Positions 51,289-62,950 of a DNA stretch of 64,000 nt are shown piece after piece. This DNA is from Rhizophlyctis rosea (Eukaryota > Chytridiomycota > Chytridiomycetes > Rhizophlyctidales > Rhizophlyctidaceae). The first letter of the stretch is position 1. Every line of letters begins with the position of its first letter. Where the stretch lies: positions 1-64,000 of the forward strand of contig JADGJC010000205.1 in the NCBI GenBank assembly GCA_027596075.1, in the 5' to 3' direction. The notes beneath the pieces are model-generated. The model searched no databases, was not told the origin of the DNA, and saw nothing but the letters and a program-made list of their open reading frames with translations. Made by a program: the position numbers and the translations under genes.

Positions 51289-52842
51289 TTATTGCACATA
51301 TACTTCCATGGCCGACTCATCAGACTCCACTCCCACAACCCGTTCCCGCACCATTCCAGACCATGCCGTCAACCTGTCTTTCAACACTCCGATCTGTTCA
51401 ATGCCCAAAACTCTCGGTTGCACCCACGATACCTGTCACCATACTTTCTCAGTCAACATGCAAAACTTCATAAAAGCCCAAAGCATCACTCACCGCCACA
51501 CGCCGATCAACTTCATCAATCTTTCCACGGATCAACCCCAAACTCAAAGCCTTCATCACCAAATGCTCAACTTCATCCACGCTGACCCGCGTCTCCTTTG
51601 AGATCTCTTCAAACGTCATCCGGCCACGAGCTTCCTTTGTCCGTTTGAACACAGACTCCATCAGCGTCATCAGGCACAGCTTTTGTCGCAAGAAGGGGAG
51701 TGAGTTTACGAGCAGGGGCTGAAGGTGGGCGTTAGATTTGGAGTGAATCATCTTAACAATCGTGACACGTGAGTAGTACCTGCTTCAAAAAGTCTCCGGT
51801 TTTGCTTATTCTGTCGAATCCATCCATGTCGCCGCTGTTGAAGCACAGCAATAGCTGCCGTAACCAGTCGACAGGGGAGCTCCGTAGAGAGTCCAGAATT
51901 TGGTGCTGCAGCTGTGGTAACAATCTGGTGTCAATAGCTTTCGTACGCACACAAATAAACAATTTGACATACCAGTTCCCCGAAATTGTACAGCCCGTCA
52001 CCCAAAAGCGCACTAAGCGCCAATTCGTAAGCCCGTTCCTGTTTCTCATACATACTCAGCTCATCCAATGACACAGAAGAAAGGAACAGTAGGGCGTTGT
52101 GGTAGTATTGCGGATATGCTGTTTTCGCCTGTAGAACTGTCAGGGTCAAATGCAAATTTGCAATTGACTAGTGCCTAATATACCTTATAGTAATCTGCTG
52201 ATACTCGGTAGAAGCTGGCATTGATGACAGTCTCAGTCCCAGGTATCTCGTCCAAAATCTTCTCACATTCGTCAATCGCGCTTTTTGATCCCGGCAGGTC
52301 TCCTGAAAGCAGCTTGTAATGCGCAGCTTCCATTGTTGCCAAGACATATGCATCCTTATTCTCCGATTTGCCCTTCAACTTTTCGACTTGCTGAGAAATG
52401 AATGCTAGCGACTGACTGGGGTCTGGGCATATCAATGGAAGCATTATGAGCAGAATTTTTGTAAGCAACACCAACAGCTTCCCACCTTTCAGCTCGCGAC
52501 TGGCACGGGTTACAAACTTTACTAGACTAAGTTGGTTCATTTTCTTTTCCCAATCAACAATGAAATTCTCGTAGAGAGGTATCAAGCGTGGTCCAGCGTT
52601 GGGTTGGTTGACGAAGTCTTCCACAGCAAGCGTAAGCTGGTGCCATAGCCTAGAGTGACACGGTTACGGTTCGTGTGGCAGTATATGAGCGAAACAAAAA
52701 GCTGGTTTCAAAATCCGTACTTTCTGTCGTAAAGGTCCTCGAACTTGGCATAGAACTGCGCCAATTCCTGAGGGGCGGAGGACCGCTCCTTTTGCAGATA
52801 GCCAGTGACGTCCCTGTCGACGTCCATCGCGTCTTGTCCCAT
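51289..52842 (-). CDS. RPN9: 26S proteasome lid subunit RPN9 (PSMD13)
   Basis: Starts at ATG 52842 (MGQDAMDVDRDVT) and ends at the TAA at 51289-51291. Exons read in order: ELAQFYAKFEDLYDRK; LWHQLTLAVEDFVNQP; a helical region with VEKLKGKSENKDAYVLATME; YHNALLFLSSVSLDELS; LLGDGLYNFGEL; LLCFNSGDMDGFD; then a PCI domain with LCLMTLMESVFKR, EEISKETRVSVDEVEHLVMK and ALSLGLIRGKIDEVDRRVAV. The last exon reads VSWVQPRVLGIEQI and continues about 30 residues past the usual end (MEVYVQ). RPN9 is a structural lid subunit in the cytosol and nucleus. It is divergent from HIS7, sharing about 390 bases of promoter. Confidence 0.93.
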
Positions 52843-53067
52843 TTTCGACGTTGGTTTCTTCGTGTGTTGGCGTCTGCGGGGGGACGGAAAACTGAGTCCG
52901 GGCTGAATGGTGTTTATATTTCCTGGTGCAAGGGGAAGGAAGGCGAGGATGAACTTTTGTGTAGATCTTGTGAAGGTGAAGATGGACGGTGGTCGAGCCA
53001 CCATCGAGCACACAAGGTGGGGAGAGGAGCCAGCACCCTGGCCTGAGGTAGTCATTCTGAATCAGGA

Positions 53068-53100
53068 TGACTCATGCCAATGAAATGCGGTTGTGACTCA
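53068..53100. promoter_or_regulatory. Two TGACTCA (Gcn4/AP-1-type) sites between RPN9 and HIS7
   Basis: Perfect TGACTCA occurs at 53068-53074 and 53094-53100, 131-163 bases before the HIS7 start. Gcn4/CPC1 factors bind this site to induce amino-acid genes, including HIS genes, in yeasts and moulds. A CACGTG E-box lies at 53118-53123. Regulation is inferred from site and context. Confidence 0.6.
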
Positions 53101-53230
53101 ACAACGTCACACTGCGCCACGTGCTACCATCGTTGCTGGATAAACACACAAAGTGCCTAAATATAAATCGTGCATCTTCTTTCAGCTGTTCTTCGCACGT
53201 CAAATTGCACACGTTTCGAGTTCAACCAAT

Positions 53231-54959
53231 ATGACGGTCCCAGGAACTGTTTGGTTGTTGGACTATGGGGCGGGCAACGTTCGATCGCTGGTGAACGCTG
53301 TTGAGAAGTTGGGTTGGTCGGTAAAGAAGGTGGAGACGCCTGAAGATATCGTAAATGCAAAGGTGAACACTTGTTTCGGGGCTCGCTTCTCGACAGCCGC
53401 TAACTGACATGTTGCAGAAACTGCTCTTTCCAGGCGTTGGCGCCTTTGGCCCTGCCATGGAACGGTTACGTGCAAAGGGATATGATAAGGCGCTTTTGGA
53501 ATACATCAAATCCGACCGGCCGTTCATGGGTATCTGTGTGGGAATGCAGTGTCTGTTTCTCGATTCGGAAGAGTCCCCTGGAGTTCCCGGGTTGGGAGTA
53601 ATTCCTGCCTCCGTTCGTAAGTTTGATTCCTCGACAAAGTCAGTACCGCACATGGGTTGGAACGCCGCGACCCCGGTCCAGGCCGATCCACCGGAAGCCG
53701 CAATCGCAACCCTGAATCACGATGGTTCCAACACCCGCTACTACTTCGTCCACTCCTACAATGTTCCCTACACGAATGCACTGGACGGCTGGGCTTATTC
53801 GGTCACCACATACGGCAACGAAACCTTTGTCTCGTCGGTTCGGCGAAAAAACATTTTCGCTACACAATTCCATCCCGAAAAGTCCGGCTACGCAGGCCTG
53901 AAAGCCCTACGCTCCTTCCTTTCCCACGACGCCGTATCCCATAATGAATCCGTGCCCGCCCCTCCACCTACTCTTGGTCCATTTAAAGACATGCTCACCC
54001 GACGTGTTATCGCTTGCTTAGATGTTAGAACAAATGATGAAGGGGATCTGGTCGTGACTAAGGGGGATCAGTATGATGTTCGGGAGCGGTCAGACGATGG
54101 ATCGAAGGTACGGAACTTGGGGAAACCGGTCGATTTGGCAAGAAGATACTTTGAGGAGGGAGCAGATGAGATCACCTTCTTGAACATTACATCTTTCCGC
54201 GATGCTCCTCTGAAAGATCTCCCCATGTTGGAAGTTCTGAAGCGGACATCCGAAACAGTTTTCGTCCCATTGACTATCGGGGGAGGAATCAGGGATATCA
54301 AGGAACCGGATGGGAAAATTGTATCGGCTCTAGATGTAGCAGGGGAATACTTTAGATCCGGTGCTGACAAGGTGTCAATTGGGAGTGATGCGGTGTATGC
54401 GGCAGAAGAGTATTTCGCAAGCGGGAAAAAGTTGACGGGTGGAACGGCCATCGAGCAGATCGCTACGGTTTACGGCAACCAAGCGGTGGTTATCTCTGTA
54501 GATCCTAGGAGAGTCTACGTTGACTCGCCAGAAAGTGCTCATACACACCACGTCATTCCCACCGCGTTCCCTGGACCCAACGGCGAGAAGTACTGCTGGT
54601 ATCAATGCACAGTGAAGGGCGGGCGGGAAGGGAGAGACTTCGACGTATATCAATTAGTTACGGCATGTGAGGCTTTGGGTGCGGGAGAGGTCTTGTTGAA
54701 TTGCATGGATAAGGACGGGACCAACTCTGGGTACGATTTGGAATTGATCAAAGATGTGAGGGCGTCGGTGCGGATACCGGTTATTGCCAGTAGTGGGGCG
54801 GGGAAGGTGGAACATTTTTCGACTGTGTTTCAGGAGACCAACGTCGAAGCGGCGTTGGCTGCGGGTATTTTCCATAGGCAGGAAGTTCCCATCCAGAACG
54901 TCAAGGAGCACTTGCTGAACAGCGGTTTCGAAGTTCGTGGAGTGGAACAGCCTTTGTAA
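53231..54959 (+). CDS. HIS7: Imidazole glycerol phosphate synthase (fused HisH-HisF)
   Basis: Two exons (53231-53362, 53418-54959) keep phase and give 557 residues, the usual size. The N-terminal half is the glutamine amidotransferase (LLDYGAGNVRS; nucleophile Cys84 in GICVGMQ; catalytic His in TQFHPEKSG), which supplies ammonia. The C-terminal half is the (beta/alpha)8 cyclase (RRVIACLDVRTNDEGDLVVT, FLNITSFRD, TIGGGIRD, ADKVSIGSDAV, VISVDPRRV, NCMDKDGTNSGYDL, IASSGAGKVEHF). It makes imidazole glycerol phosphate and AICAR, linking histidine and purine synthesis. The fused form is the normal one in fungi and plants. The single intron lies in the amidotransferase part. Confidence 0.98.
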
Positions 54960-55788
54960 TTTATCACGTGTATAATATGTAATGTGATTTAGATAGTGAC
55001 CTGGTATTTTCTCACAAGCTCGCACAGTGTCAGGATGGGTAACCAGGTTGTTATGCGCCACATCACACCGCCTCCAAAGGCGTCATTCGTGGTAAATCTG
55101 AGTGACTTGGCCACTAAGCGGGAGGGATGTTCCTTTTCCAGACCTTCAAATTCAGACTGCTCCCGCCTCCGGATCCTTTTTCCTTCACCCATTTGACATA
55201 GCAACCACCTTTCCGAAGCGTTTTGATGCATAGGCTGTACCTTCACGGGGACTCTCACACGCCAGTTACTCCAGGACCTGCAATGAGGCGGGTAGAGGTT
55301 ACCTGTTGGGAAGTCGTCTATGCGGATGGCGTCTCTTGGCTTGACGTTGTGAACCAGAGTGGGACCGCCGCCAGTGTAGAGGATCATTGCCTTTACGACT
55401 TGCACCATAATGCCCCCATATACAAAAGTATATGCCTGTCCCAAGTCAGGAGCAAGGCAGAGGGTGGTGTAATATATATATGATACAATATATGATGATA
55501 TTGTTTGAGTTGCGAACTGAGGGTGTGAAATGAGCTTCGTAGCAACTGGCTGTCAGTGGCTTGCACTCCCGAATATTTCGGCCCGTGTTGGTTCGTGGAA
55601 GGCACGCGTCCTTCGTGACCTCCTTTCTTCCCCAAGATCACTCAGGTCCCGTCGTTGCTGCTGTGAACGCATTCTTGTTAGCCTGCTTCACCCTCACCAC
55701 TAAATTCCACTAGAGCATCATCCTCGAGTGAGGGCAGTTGTATACTTCAACCAACGTCCATGCCTTGCCTGCCGCAGCTCAGGTGACA
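54960..55788. other. Spacer with a possible small minus-strand gene (54989-55409)
   Basis: A minus-strand frame from an ATG at about 55409 reads MVQVVKAMILYTGGGPTLVH and continues to a stop at 54989, without interruption, for about 140 codons, ending in a hydrophobic stretch (WLPILTLCELVRKYQ). Possible short introns near 55300 (GTAACC...TTGCAG) make the exact product unclear. It looks coding at its start but I do not recognise it; a small mitochondrial membrane protein is one guess. An AT-rich run (ATATATATGATACAATATATG) lies near 55474-55495. Confidence 0.3.
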
Positions 55789-58700
55789 ATGACAGCTCCC
55801 GGCGCGCTGCTGGCGCTTACAGTTTCGTGTGTGGCGATTCTGATCCTTGCTCTCAACTCCCACCTTCATCGTGCCATGGATACAAAGGGCTGCGAGATGA
55901 CTTATATGTATCCGGGTTATCTAGAAATAAAAGGTCTAAACGAAGCAGATAGTGGCTACCGACTGTATTTGTACCGCGAGCACGATGGACGACATGTATC
56001 TGACCAGGTAAGCTACTAAGCTGTGAAGTGTCTTAGGGGCGTGGGACTGGTGAGTAGGCTCATAACACTCAGATGTAACTCTTTGCTAAAGTTTGCTTGT
56101 CGGGAAGCCACTCGGACCGCCCATATTGTTTATTCCCGGCAACGCGGGAAGCCACAAGCAGGTTAGGTCCCTGGCCTCCGTGGCGGATAGTGTTTATCGG
56201 ACCTTGAAGAACGAGGAACGTGGGAATGATGCGGTTCGACCGTTGGATTTCTATGCCGGTATGAATCAGCATTCACTATATTGGACGTCCACAGACGGAC
56301 TGACGCATCGTGTGAATGTTCCCTTGCAGCGGACTTGAATGAGGAACTCTCCGCGTTCAGTGCTGACCTACTGGAAGCTCAAGCTACATTCGCGAACCAA
56401 GCTGTCGCCCACATCTTGACGCGATATGATACTTTCCCTTCCCATCTTCGTCCTCGCTCAGTGATAGTTGTTGGACATTCTATGGGAGGAATGGTGGCCC
56501 GGACAATGCTTACCCTCCCAAACCATCAATCGGGATCTGTCAACACGATATTCACCCTGGCAACCCCTCACACCACACCCTCCGCTCCGTTGGACCGCAG
56601 ATTAGTAAACTTGTATCGTCGGGTGAACGGTGTTTGGAAGGAGGGCTTGCGGGATGGGTTGGCTGAATCGGGAGGACATTTTAGCAATTTGTCGCATATT
56701 GCGATAATATCCTTAGTTGGGGGCAATCATGACCGTATGATACAGTCGGAGGTGGCAGAGCTGGCGGAAATAGTGCCTTCACGGAACGGCTTCACTGCTT
56801 ACACATCAGGAGTGGCAAATGTGTGGACTGCTGCTGATCACAAAGCCATCTTGTGGTGTAATCAGTTGGTTAAAGCCATCGCCCACGCCCTTTACGATAT
56901 TGTGAAAACCGAACACCCATCGACGTTGCAGGAAGTGGCTGGACGAGTTGAAGACATACGACGCAGCTTAGTGGAAGGCACGCGAAAGCCGGATGCCAAG
57001 GAAACTCGTCATGGTAAGATCTATCGACATGTTCACAGGTGTTACGGTTTGAGACCTCTCCGATAGATGTCGGGAATTTCAGATCCGAGTTTACGTCCAC
57101 GTTTCCCTTTCGTTGGACGATCAAAAACTATGGACCACGCCATCGTTTCGCCATCCTCACTCCAAAATCTGGTGCGGTATTCAGTCTCCTTTCCACACGC
57201 CCGATCGGTCGCCTGATCAGAGAAAAGACCGACATTTGGCGTTGTTATGTGCAGTCCACATCGTCACCACCGGAGCAGATTTGTTCATCATTAGAACATT
57301 TGGTTCGGCCGATACCAAACCAACAGGGTCATCCGGCATTGTATATGATTGACGTTCCAGTGGAAGATTTGGGGAAGGCTCAGTGGATAGTTGGACTTTC
57401 TCGTCAATCACTCCAAGGGAATGACTTTATTAGCATGGACTTTGGTAGCAAATCTCAACGAATCATTCGCTTGTCAGCATGGGGTGAGAACGCAATGGCT
57501 GGGTTCATCGCCTCAACCGTTCATTAAACGTCCAAACGACAATTGGTAGAAATTTTGGCAGGATTCAAAGGTATTGTGGACACTCCATCAGTAATCAACT
57601 CGATTCGATTGCCGGATCTGGCGACAAGCATATTACGGTACAACATCAGATGGGACGTCATTGCTCGTGATCTTGGTTAGTTGAGATGCGGATACCTCAA
57701 ATCATAGCTGCGAAGAACTCAATTTACTTTCTCCCTAGATATAGCATCTGACTTTCAACCAATCATACAACAGTCCTTAACTGGTTCGTCCGAGGTCAAA
57801 TTTCTCAGAAGGCATACGGGCGATGTCCTCAGTTTTCATGGAGACACCTCGTCGCCCACGTGGTCCCACAACACAACTTATTTGGAGCTGAGCATCCTCA
57901 GCGATTTGTCGGTGAAGACTGTGCAGTTGACGGTGTCGGTTGATATTCGGGGCAGTCTGGGGCAACTGATTGGGCGTTATGTCATGTCTTGGTTAGCTTT
58001 CACCTTTGGTGGTGCTGTGCTGATTTTGGGAAAGCAGATCCAGTCGTTGGGAAGACATTCAGGTTTGTTCTCTTGTATGCGATCATTTATTTTGGACCGC
58101 TTATGGAGCCCAATCAGGAAGGATGTTGTCCACACAAGAAGCCGCATCAGCAGTATTGCATGGCGATTCGTGGAAGTATTGCGGTCTATTATTGGCTGTC
58201 AGCATACTCCAAGTCAATGGGGCGGACGTGATACCCGGCAGCATTTACCATTATTTAGGGGGGATATTGGCTGGTAAGCGGGGCATGGCGTTCGTATGGT
58301 TGATGCCAGCTTTTCATCTGTTGGGACTCGGCACGGCGACCGCAATCCATTTCTTGATGGTCTTGTTGCTGGATTTGCTCGCATTCGTCTGGCGGGCCAC
58401 GGTGGGACGGTTGATTAGGTCGTCTGGGCCTTGGGACCTCTTATTGAAGGTTGTCAACCTGTTGCTGCCTGTCGCGTGCTGGACAATTTGGCCAAGACAT
58501 CTCCTTACCGCTGGCGGCCTGTTTACATTGATGTACGCTCGTCTGAAAATGGCTTCGGGACCTACCTCTGCGTTTGTGAGTTTTCATATGTAGTTCTCCG
58601 CGGAAATTGCACATTGAAGGCTCAAGCTCTTTTGCAGGAAACAAGTCGCCGCTTTCTGATTGAAAGCAGCATCATGTTTTTCGTCATCATGAGTGCGTTT

Positions 58701-59080
58701 AGCATCCCGGAGATTGCGGCGTGGGTCCGGAACTGGAATATCCGCCTTACTTGGCATGGAAACCATAATGTTTTGCCGACCCTCCCGTTCCTGTTTTGGG
58801 CGTTGACGGTCAAGAGTTACTCGTTGGATCGATTACCCACTTGGTAAGCCACTGATGTATCCGCATGCGCTTGTTATGCATCCGCTCATCACTTTTCTGT
58901 AGGGCTAACCCTCTTTCAAAGTATGCTATTCAAGCTGTTGTCTGGCTCTCATATTTCATTAGAAGTGAAGACACGTGTCTATTGCTTTATGCCGCCAGCG
59001 TGTTGGTGGGAGCTTTGATGGTAATCTGGCTGGTGGGGGATGGAGTAGCATCAGAGAAGGACTCCAAACATCGTGATTGA
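55789..59080 (+). CDS. BST1: GPI inositol-deacylase BST1/PGAP1
   Basis: This ER enzyme removes the acyl chain from the inositol of new GPI-anchored proteins, a step needed for their exit to the Golgi. It starts at ATG 55789 with a hydrophobic anchor ([16 protein letters not shown]), then [13 protein letters not shown] and YRLYLYREH. The alpha/beta hydrolase part has [19 protein letters not shown] (about 56130), DFYAGMN and the nucleophile Ser in [14 protein letters not shown] (about 56475), then [28 protein letters not shown] and [23 protein letters not shown]. The long C-terminal half (57900-59080) contains several predicted membrane segments, as in PGAP1. It has many small exons; internal limits after 57080 are approximate. 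Confidence 0.9.
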
Positions 59081-59388
59081 ATATTTATTGAAGATACCAT
59101 TCGTCAAGAGCAGATCCGTTCACGCCTATCAGTGACGCGCGCTGCTTTTTGTTGCAGTTTTTTAGAATGTATATGGAGCATTGGAGGTCGAGAACGAATT
59201 GGGGGGCAGCATGTGTACTATGTGTCGCGCGGGACTGATGTTGCGCAGCGATCTATTTGTCCATTTTTGGCTACAGTAATTGGGCCTTGCCGCTATTTCA
59301 AATTCGTGGGTTGGCTCGGCTGATCCCCGTCTCTCATCTCACGAACTTCATCGTTGCCATATTTCCTTTCTCCATCACAGACGCAAAT
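59081..59388. other. Spacer between BST1 and the aminotransferase gene
   Basis: About 310 bases with no clear gene; it includes the BST1 3' end and the aminotransferase 5' flank. Confidence 0.4.
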
Positions 59389-61150
59389 ATGCAACCTCAA
59401 ACCGACGGCGTATTCATTTCTCGCAGGGCACACGAGAATAGTAGTGGAGAGAGTCTACTATGGACTGGCATACGTAAGGTGATCTTCATAGTTCCACGAT
59501 GGTACATCTTAACCGATGCAAGTTTGTTTACATTAAACCGTTCTCAATCAGTGGAGCTTAAACCCGTATGACCATGAATCAAATAGAGGTGGTATCATCA
59601 ATCTGGGCACTGCCGAAAACAAGCTGATGGCGACTGAGATGGTCAATAAGGTGGGCGCCACATAAGAGGATGTGGATTGAAGTTCCTCAGCTCTAACACG
59701 ACAACGGTGCAGCTCAACTCCTTGGCACCACATTTCACACCCTCTTCGTTGTTGTACGGAACGATGTATGGCTCTACCGAACTGCGGCAACAAATTGCAA
59801 ACATGGTCAACACGCACTTCCGCGCAACACAAAAGGTGGATGAGCATAATATCTTTGTGACCAATGGTGCCGGTTCCGCTGTGAATAATTTGGTTTTGGC
59901 GACTTGTGATGAAGGAGATGGCGTTTTGATTCCATGTGAGTGTTCCACATTTTGAAGACAGATACCAGCTCCCTATTCACCGCGGTCCTTTTGATTGGCA
60001 GCACCATATTACGGTGGATTTGAACCGGGTGAGTACGCGAATCAAGGGATGTCATGAGAGGGTTATAATTTGGCTGATACACAATTGCAGATGCCAAAAT
60101 CATCGGCAAAGTCCATAGCGTCCCAGCTCCCGCACCGCCGTCCTCCCCGCACTTCCTGCCGGACGTAGCTGCTCTACATACTGCCATGGATCTCGCACGC
60201 ATGCACGGCATCACTATCAAAGCCATCATCATTTGCACACCGAACAATCCTACTGGCCGAACACTCCCCCGCGAAATAATTGAATCTTACCTCGACTTTG
60301 CTAAGGACAATGGACTGCATGCCATAGTCGATGAGGTGTACGCATTGAGTGTATTCCGCGAGGACGCGGATGCGGGCTTGGCACCATTTGAGAGTGTTCT
60401 GAGTTGGGATGAGATTCCCGATCCGGAAAAGACTCACATCGTTTGGAGCTTTTCCAAAGACTTTGGAATGTCGGGGATGCGGTCGGCCGCTATCATGTGA
60501 GACCTCATCTTATCATTCTCTCACCGTGATTGCCGTGGCGCCAACCGGTCATCTATTGTTGCAGAACGTACAGCAAACCCGTACACCACGCCATGCACCC
60601 GTACGCCGTGTTCACAGCCATTCCACGAGTGGTGGAAGACACACTAACGCGGATACTATCGGATACGGATTTTGTGACGTTCTACATCAAGGAGAATAAC
60701 AAACGGTTGAAGCAGCATTACGATCATCTGCTGGCCACTTTGGCGACGGCTGGTATTTCAGTAACGCCAGCCAACGCTGCATTCTTCATTTGGATCGATC
60801 TGCGTCGGTGGGTCAAACTACTGGCAGGGAAATCGGAAGGGTCTCATATCCAGCCGAACGACGAATCGCACCTTGTGGCTAGCATTACGGAGCCACCAAC
60901 TCCAGTTTCGGATGACACGACAGGAGCACTGCCGCCGTTAGCACCCATTCCTGCGGGACGGAAGGAGGAGCTCTGTTTGTTTGAGAAGTTTATTGATGGT
61001 GGAGTGTATGCGGCTCCTGGAGCTGCGTTTGCCAGTCCCGAAGCCGGTTGGTTTAGGATAGTTTATGCGATGGACAAGGAGATTTTGGAGGATGCTGTTG
61101 GAAGGATGCTGAAGGTGTTGCAGCAGATTGAGACGGAGGCAGGTAAATGA
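59389..61150 (+). CDS. ACC-synthase-like class I aminotransferase (PLP enzyme)
   Basis: I start at ATG 59389 (MQPQTDGVFISRRAHENSSG). After an intron it reads WSLNPYDHESNRGGIINLGT, the signature of the ACC synthase/ACCS-like branch. Later exons give YGTMYGSTELRQQIANMV, FVTNGAGSAVNNLV, ICTPNNPTGRTLP, HAIVDEVYALSVF and SFSKDFGMSGMR, whose Lys is the likely PLP lysine. Then come YSKPVHHAMHP and a C-terminal WFRIVYAMDKE. An insertion of about 35 residues (60840-60950, Pro/Thr-rich) sits in the small domain. Plant ACC synthases make the ethylene precursor, but most fungal and animal relatives act on other substrates, so the reaction is not predicted. There are five or more introns. Confidence 0.85.
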
Positions 61151-61409
61151 AAGCTATATAGACTTCATTCGTACATAGCTGTCCGGTACTCCTTATTCCT
61201 GTATGTACATAGCCTTATATACCTCCGATACTGCTTCAATGATCGCACAACAATCGAGAGGGGCCACTCTGGTTGTCAGATGCACAAAGTTCGCTCATTT
61301 AAAGGTCATTGATTCGGATCACAGCTCAACTCGAATTCGGGATTATTGGAGTGCCAAGCAGCAGTTGTCTCCAAAAACTTTCTATTATGTATGTACGTAT
61401 TTACAATAA

Positions 61410-62059
61410 CTATCGTCTTCCTCCCTTCGCTGGCTTGGTAGCAGGTGCGTCCTTTTTGGGTTTCTGCAAACGTAAAAAATCGCGATAAGTTGGCCGGTAA
61501 AAGAGCGCTGGACGTCCAAACTACAGGGACTCACCTTAGCACCATATTTAGACCGTGATGTCATCCTGCCCACGACTCCCTGGCAATCCAGCTTCCCACG
61601 AACAATCTTATATTTTACACCAGGAACGTCCTTAAGACGCCCACCCCGAACCAGCACGACCGAATGTTCCTGCAGGTTGTGCCCTTCTCCCGGAATGTGA
61701 GCCAGAATGACGAAACCATTGCTAAGTTTGACACGGGCGACGGGACGTTGGGCGGAGTTGGGCTTCTTCGGTTTCATGGTGAATACTTTTAGACATACTC
61801 CCTTTCTTTGCGGGCAGCCTTCCAGTTTTGGGGATTTGGACGTGTTCTTGACGGGTTTGGTCATGGGAGAGGTCTTATATCTGCGATATAGTTTTTGATT
61901 GAGGGTTGCGAGTGTCGGGAAGGTGGTGGTGAAGGTGCGTTGGGGAAAGGGTATTGAGTGACGGGTTGGTGTTGGGTTCGTTGAGGGGTGGAGGAAGATA
62001 GGTGATCGGGAGGACGTTAAAGCTGCTCGTCTGAACAGCTGGCCGAGTGGAGTGACCAT
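61410..62059 (-). CDS. MRPS12: Mitochondrial ribosomal protein uS12m
   Basis: Two exons (62059-61535, 61463-61410) keep phase and give 192 residues. The first 65 residues are rich in Arg, Ser and Thr ([22 protein letters not shown]), a mitochondrial targeting signal. The body is the uS12 fold: [71 protein letters not shown]. It forms part of the decoding site of the mitochondrial small subunit. A second exon adds a Lys-rich tail ([17 protein letters not shown]) beyond the usual end. The start is the ATG at 62059; upstream in frame there is no other ATG. Confidence 0.94.
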
Positions 62060-62950
62060 GATGCTGGTTCCGGTGTTTTGACTATTGAATTGAAGCAATG
62101 TCCCAGTCGTCCGTATTGAGCTTTTCGACCACCTCCTGCAAATCGTAGCAGATCAATGCCAGACGATTGTTCAAATTTGAAATGGGTGATGAGCAAGTGC
62201 TTCAGGGGGTGGGTGTATTTTTGGGCACTGAGCCACGTGTGGTAAAGCCACAGGAGCGTGGCGCCGCCATCAAATTGAACCCTTCCTCCAAAACCCTGAA
62301 TCCTCAAAATAATGCCCTCCGTAAGATTGTGAACTTGACATCAAGACACAAAGGGTTTTGATGTTGTTTTCAACAATCTCGAGTTGAGAAATCTGAGCTG
62401 AATTGCAGACTTGATGGTGTGATTGATCAGGACCCAACGGCAAATCTGCGGAGGGGAGAGGTTCAATCCAACCGGGTATTACGCCAGGGTCCTATGGCCA
62501 ACGATTGGTCTGCTTTGATAGCATCAATTGTTGCGTACATCAACCATTCAAACCAGTTGACCCGCGCTTGAACCCCTTTTTGCCAGCAAATCTCAGTGCA
62601 CACTCTCATTCTGCGGCCATTGGGCTACCATTGAGTTCATCCCTCTTCTGACTTCATAATGTTCATGATACCAATGAATGGCATCATTTCGTCACTTTCC
62701 ACGGTTCTCGCTCGTTAGCCAACCGGCTATGATCCGGAAAGCTGGATCAACAGTCTAAGGAAAGAACTCTGGGCAACGGGCCGCGCCGGTAGCCGGCTAT
62801 TAGATTAAAAGTTCCAAACCTTTGCAACAGCGGCCACCAGCCGACTCTAGAAGTAACCTTTGACGCCAAACCAGCACCGCGTTCTTGCGAACCAAACTTT
62901 TGTTGCAAGCATTATCTCCCAGACATATATACATATACACTCACATACGG
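62060..62950. other. Divergent intergenic region
   Basis: About 890 bases between uS12m and the membrane-protein gene. No gene or repeat is seen. The sequence just before 62951 contains ATATATACATATACA, possibly a TATA-like element. Confidence 0.45.
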
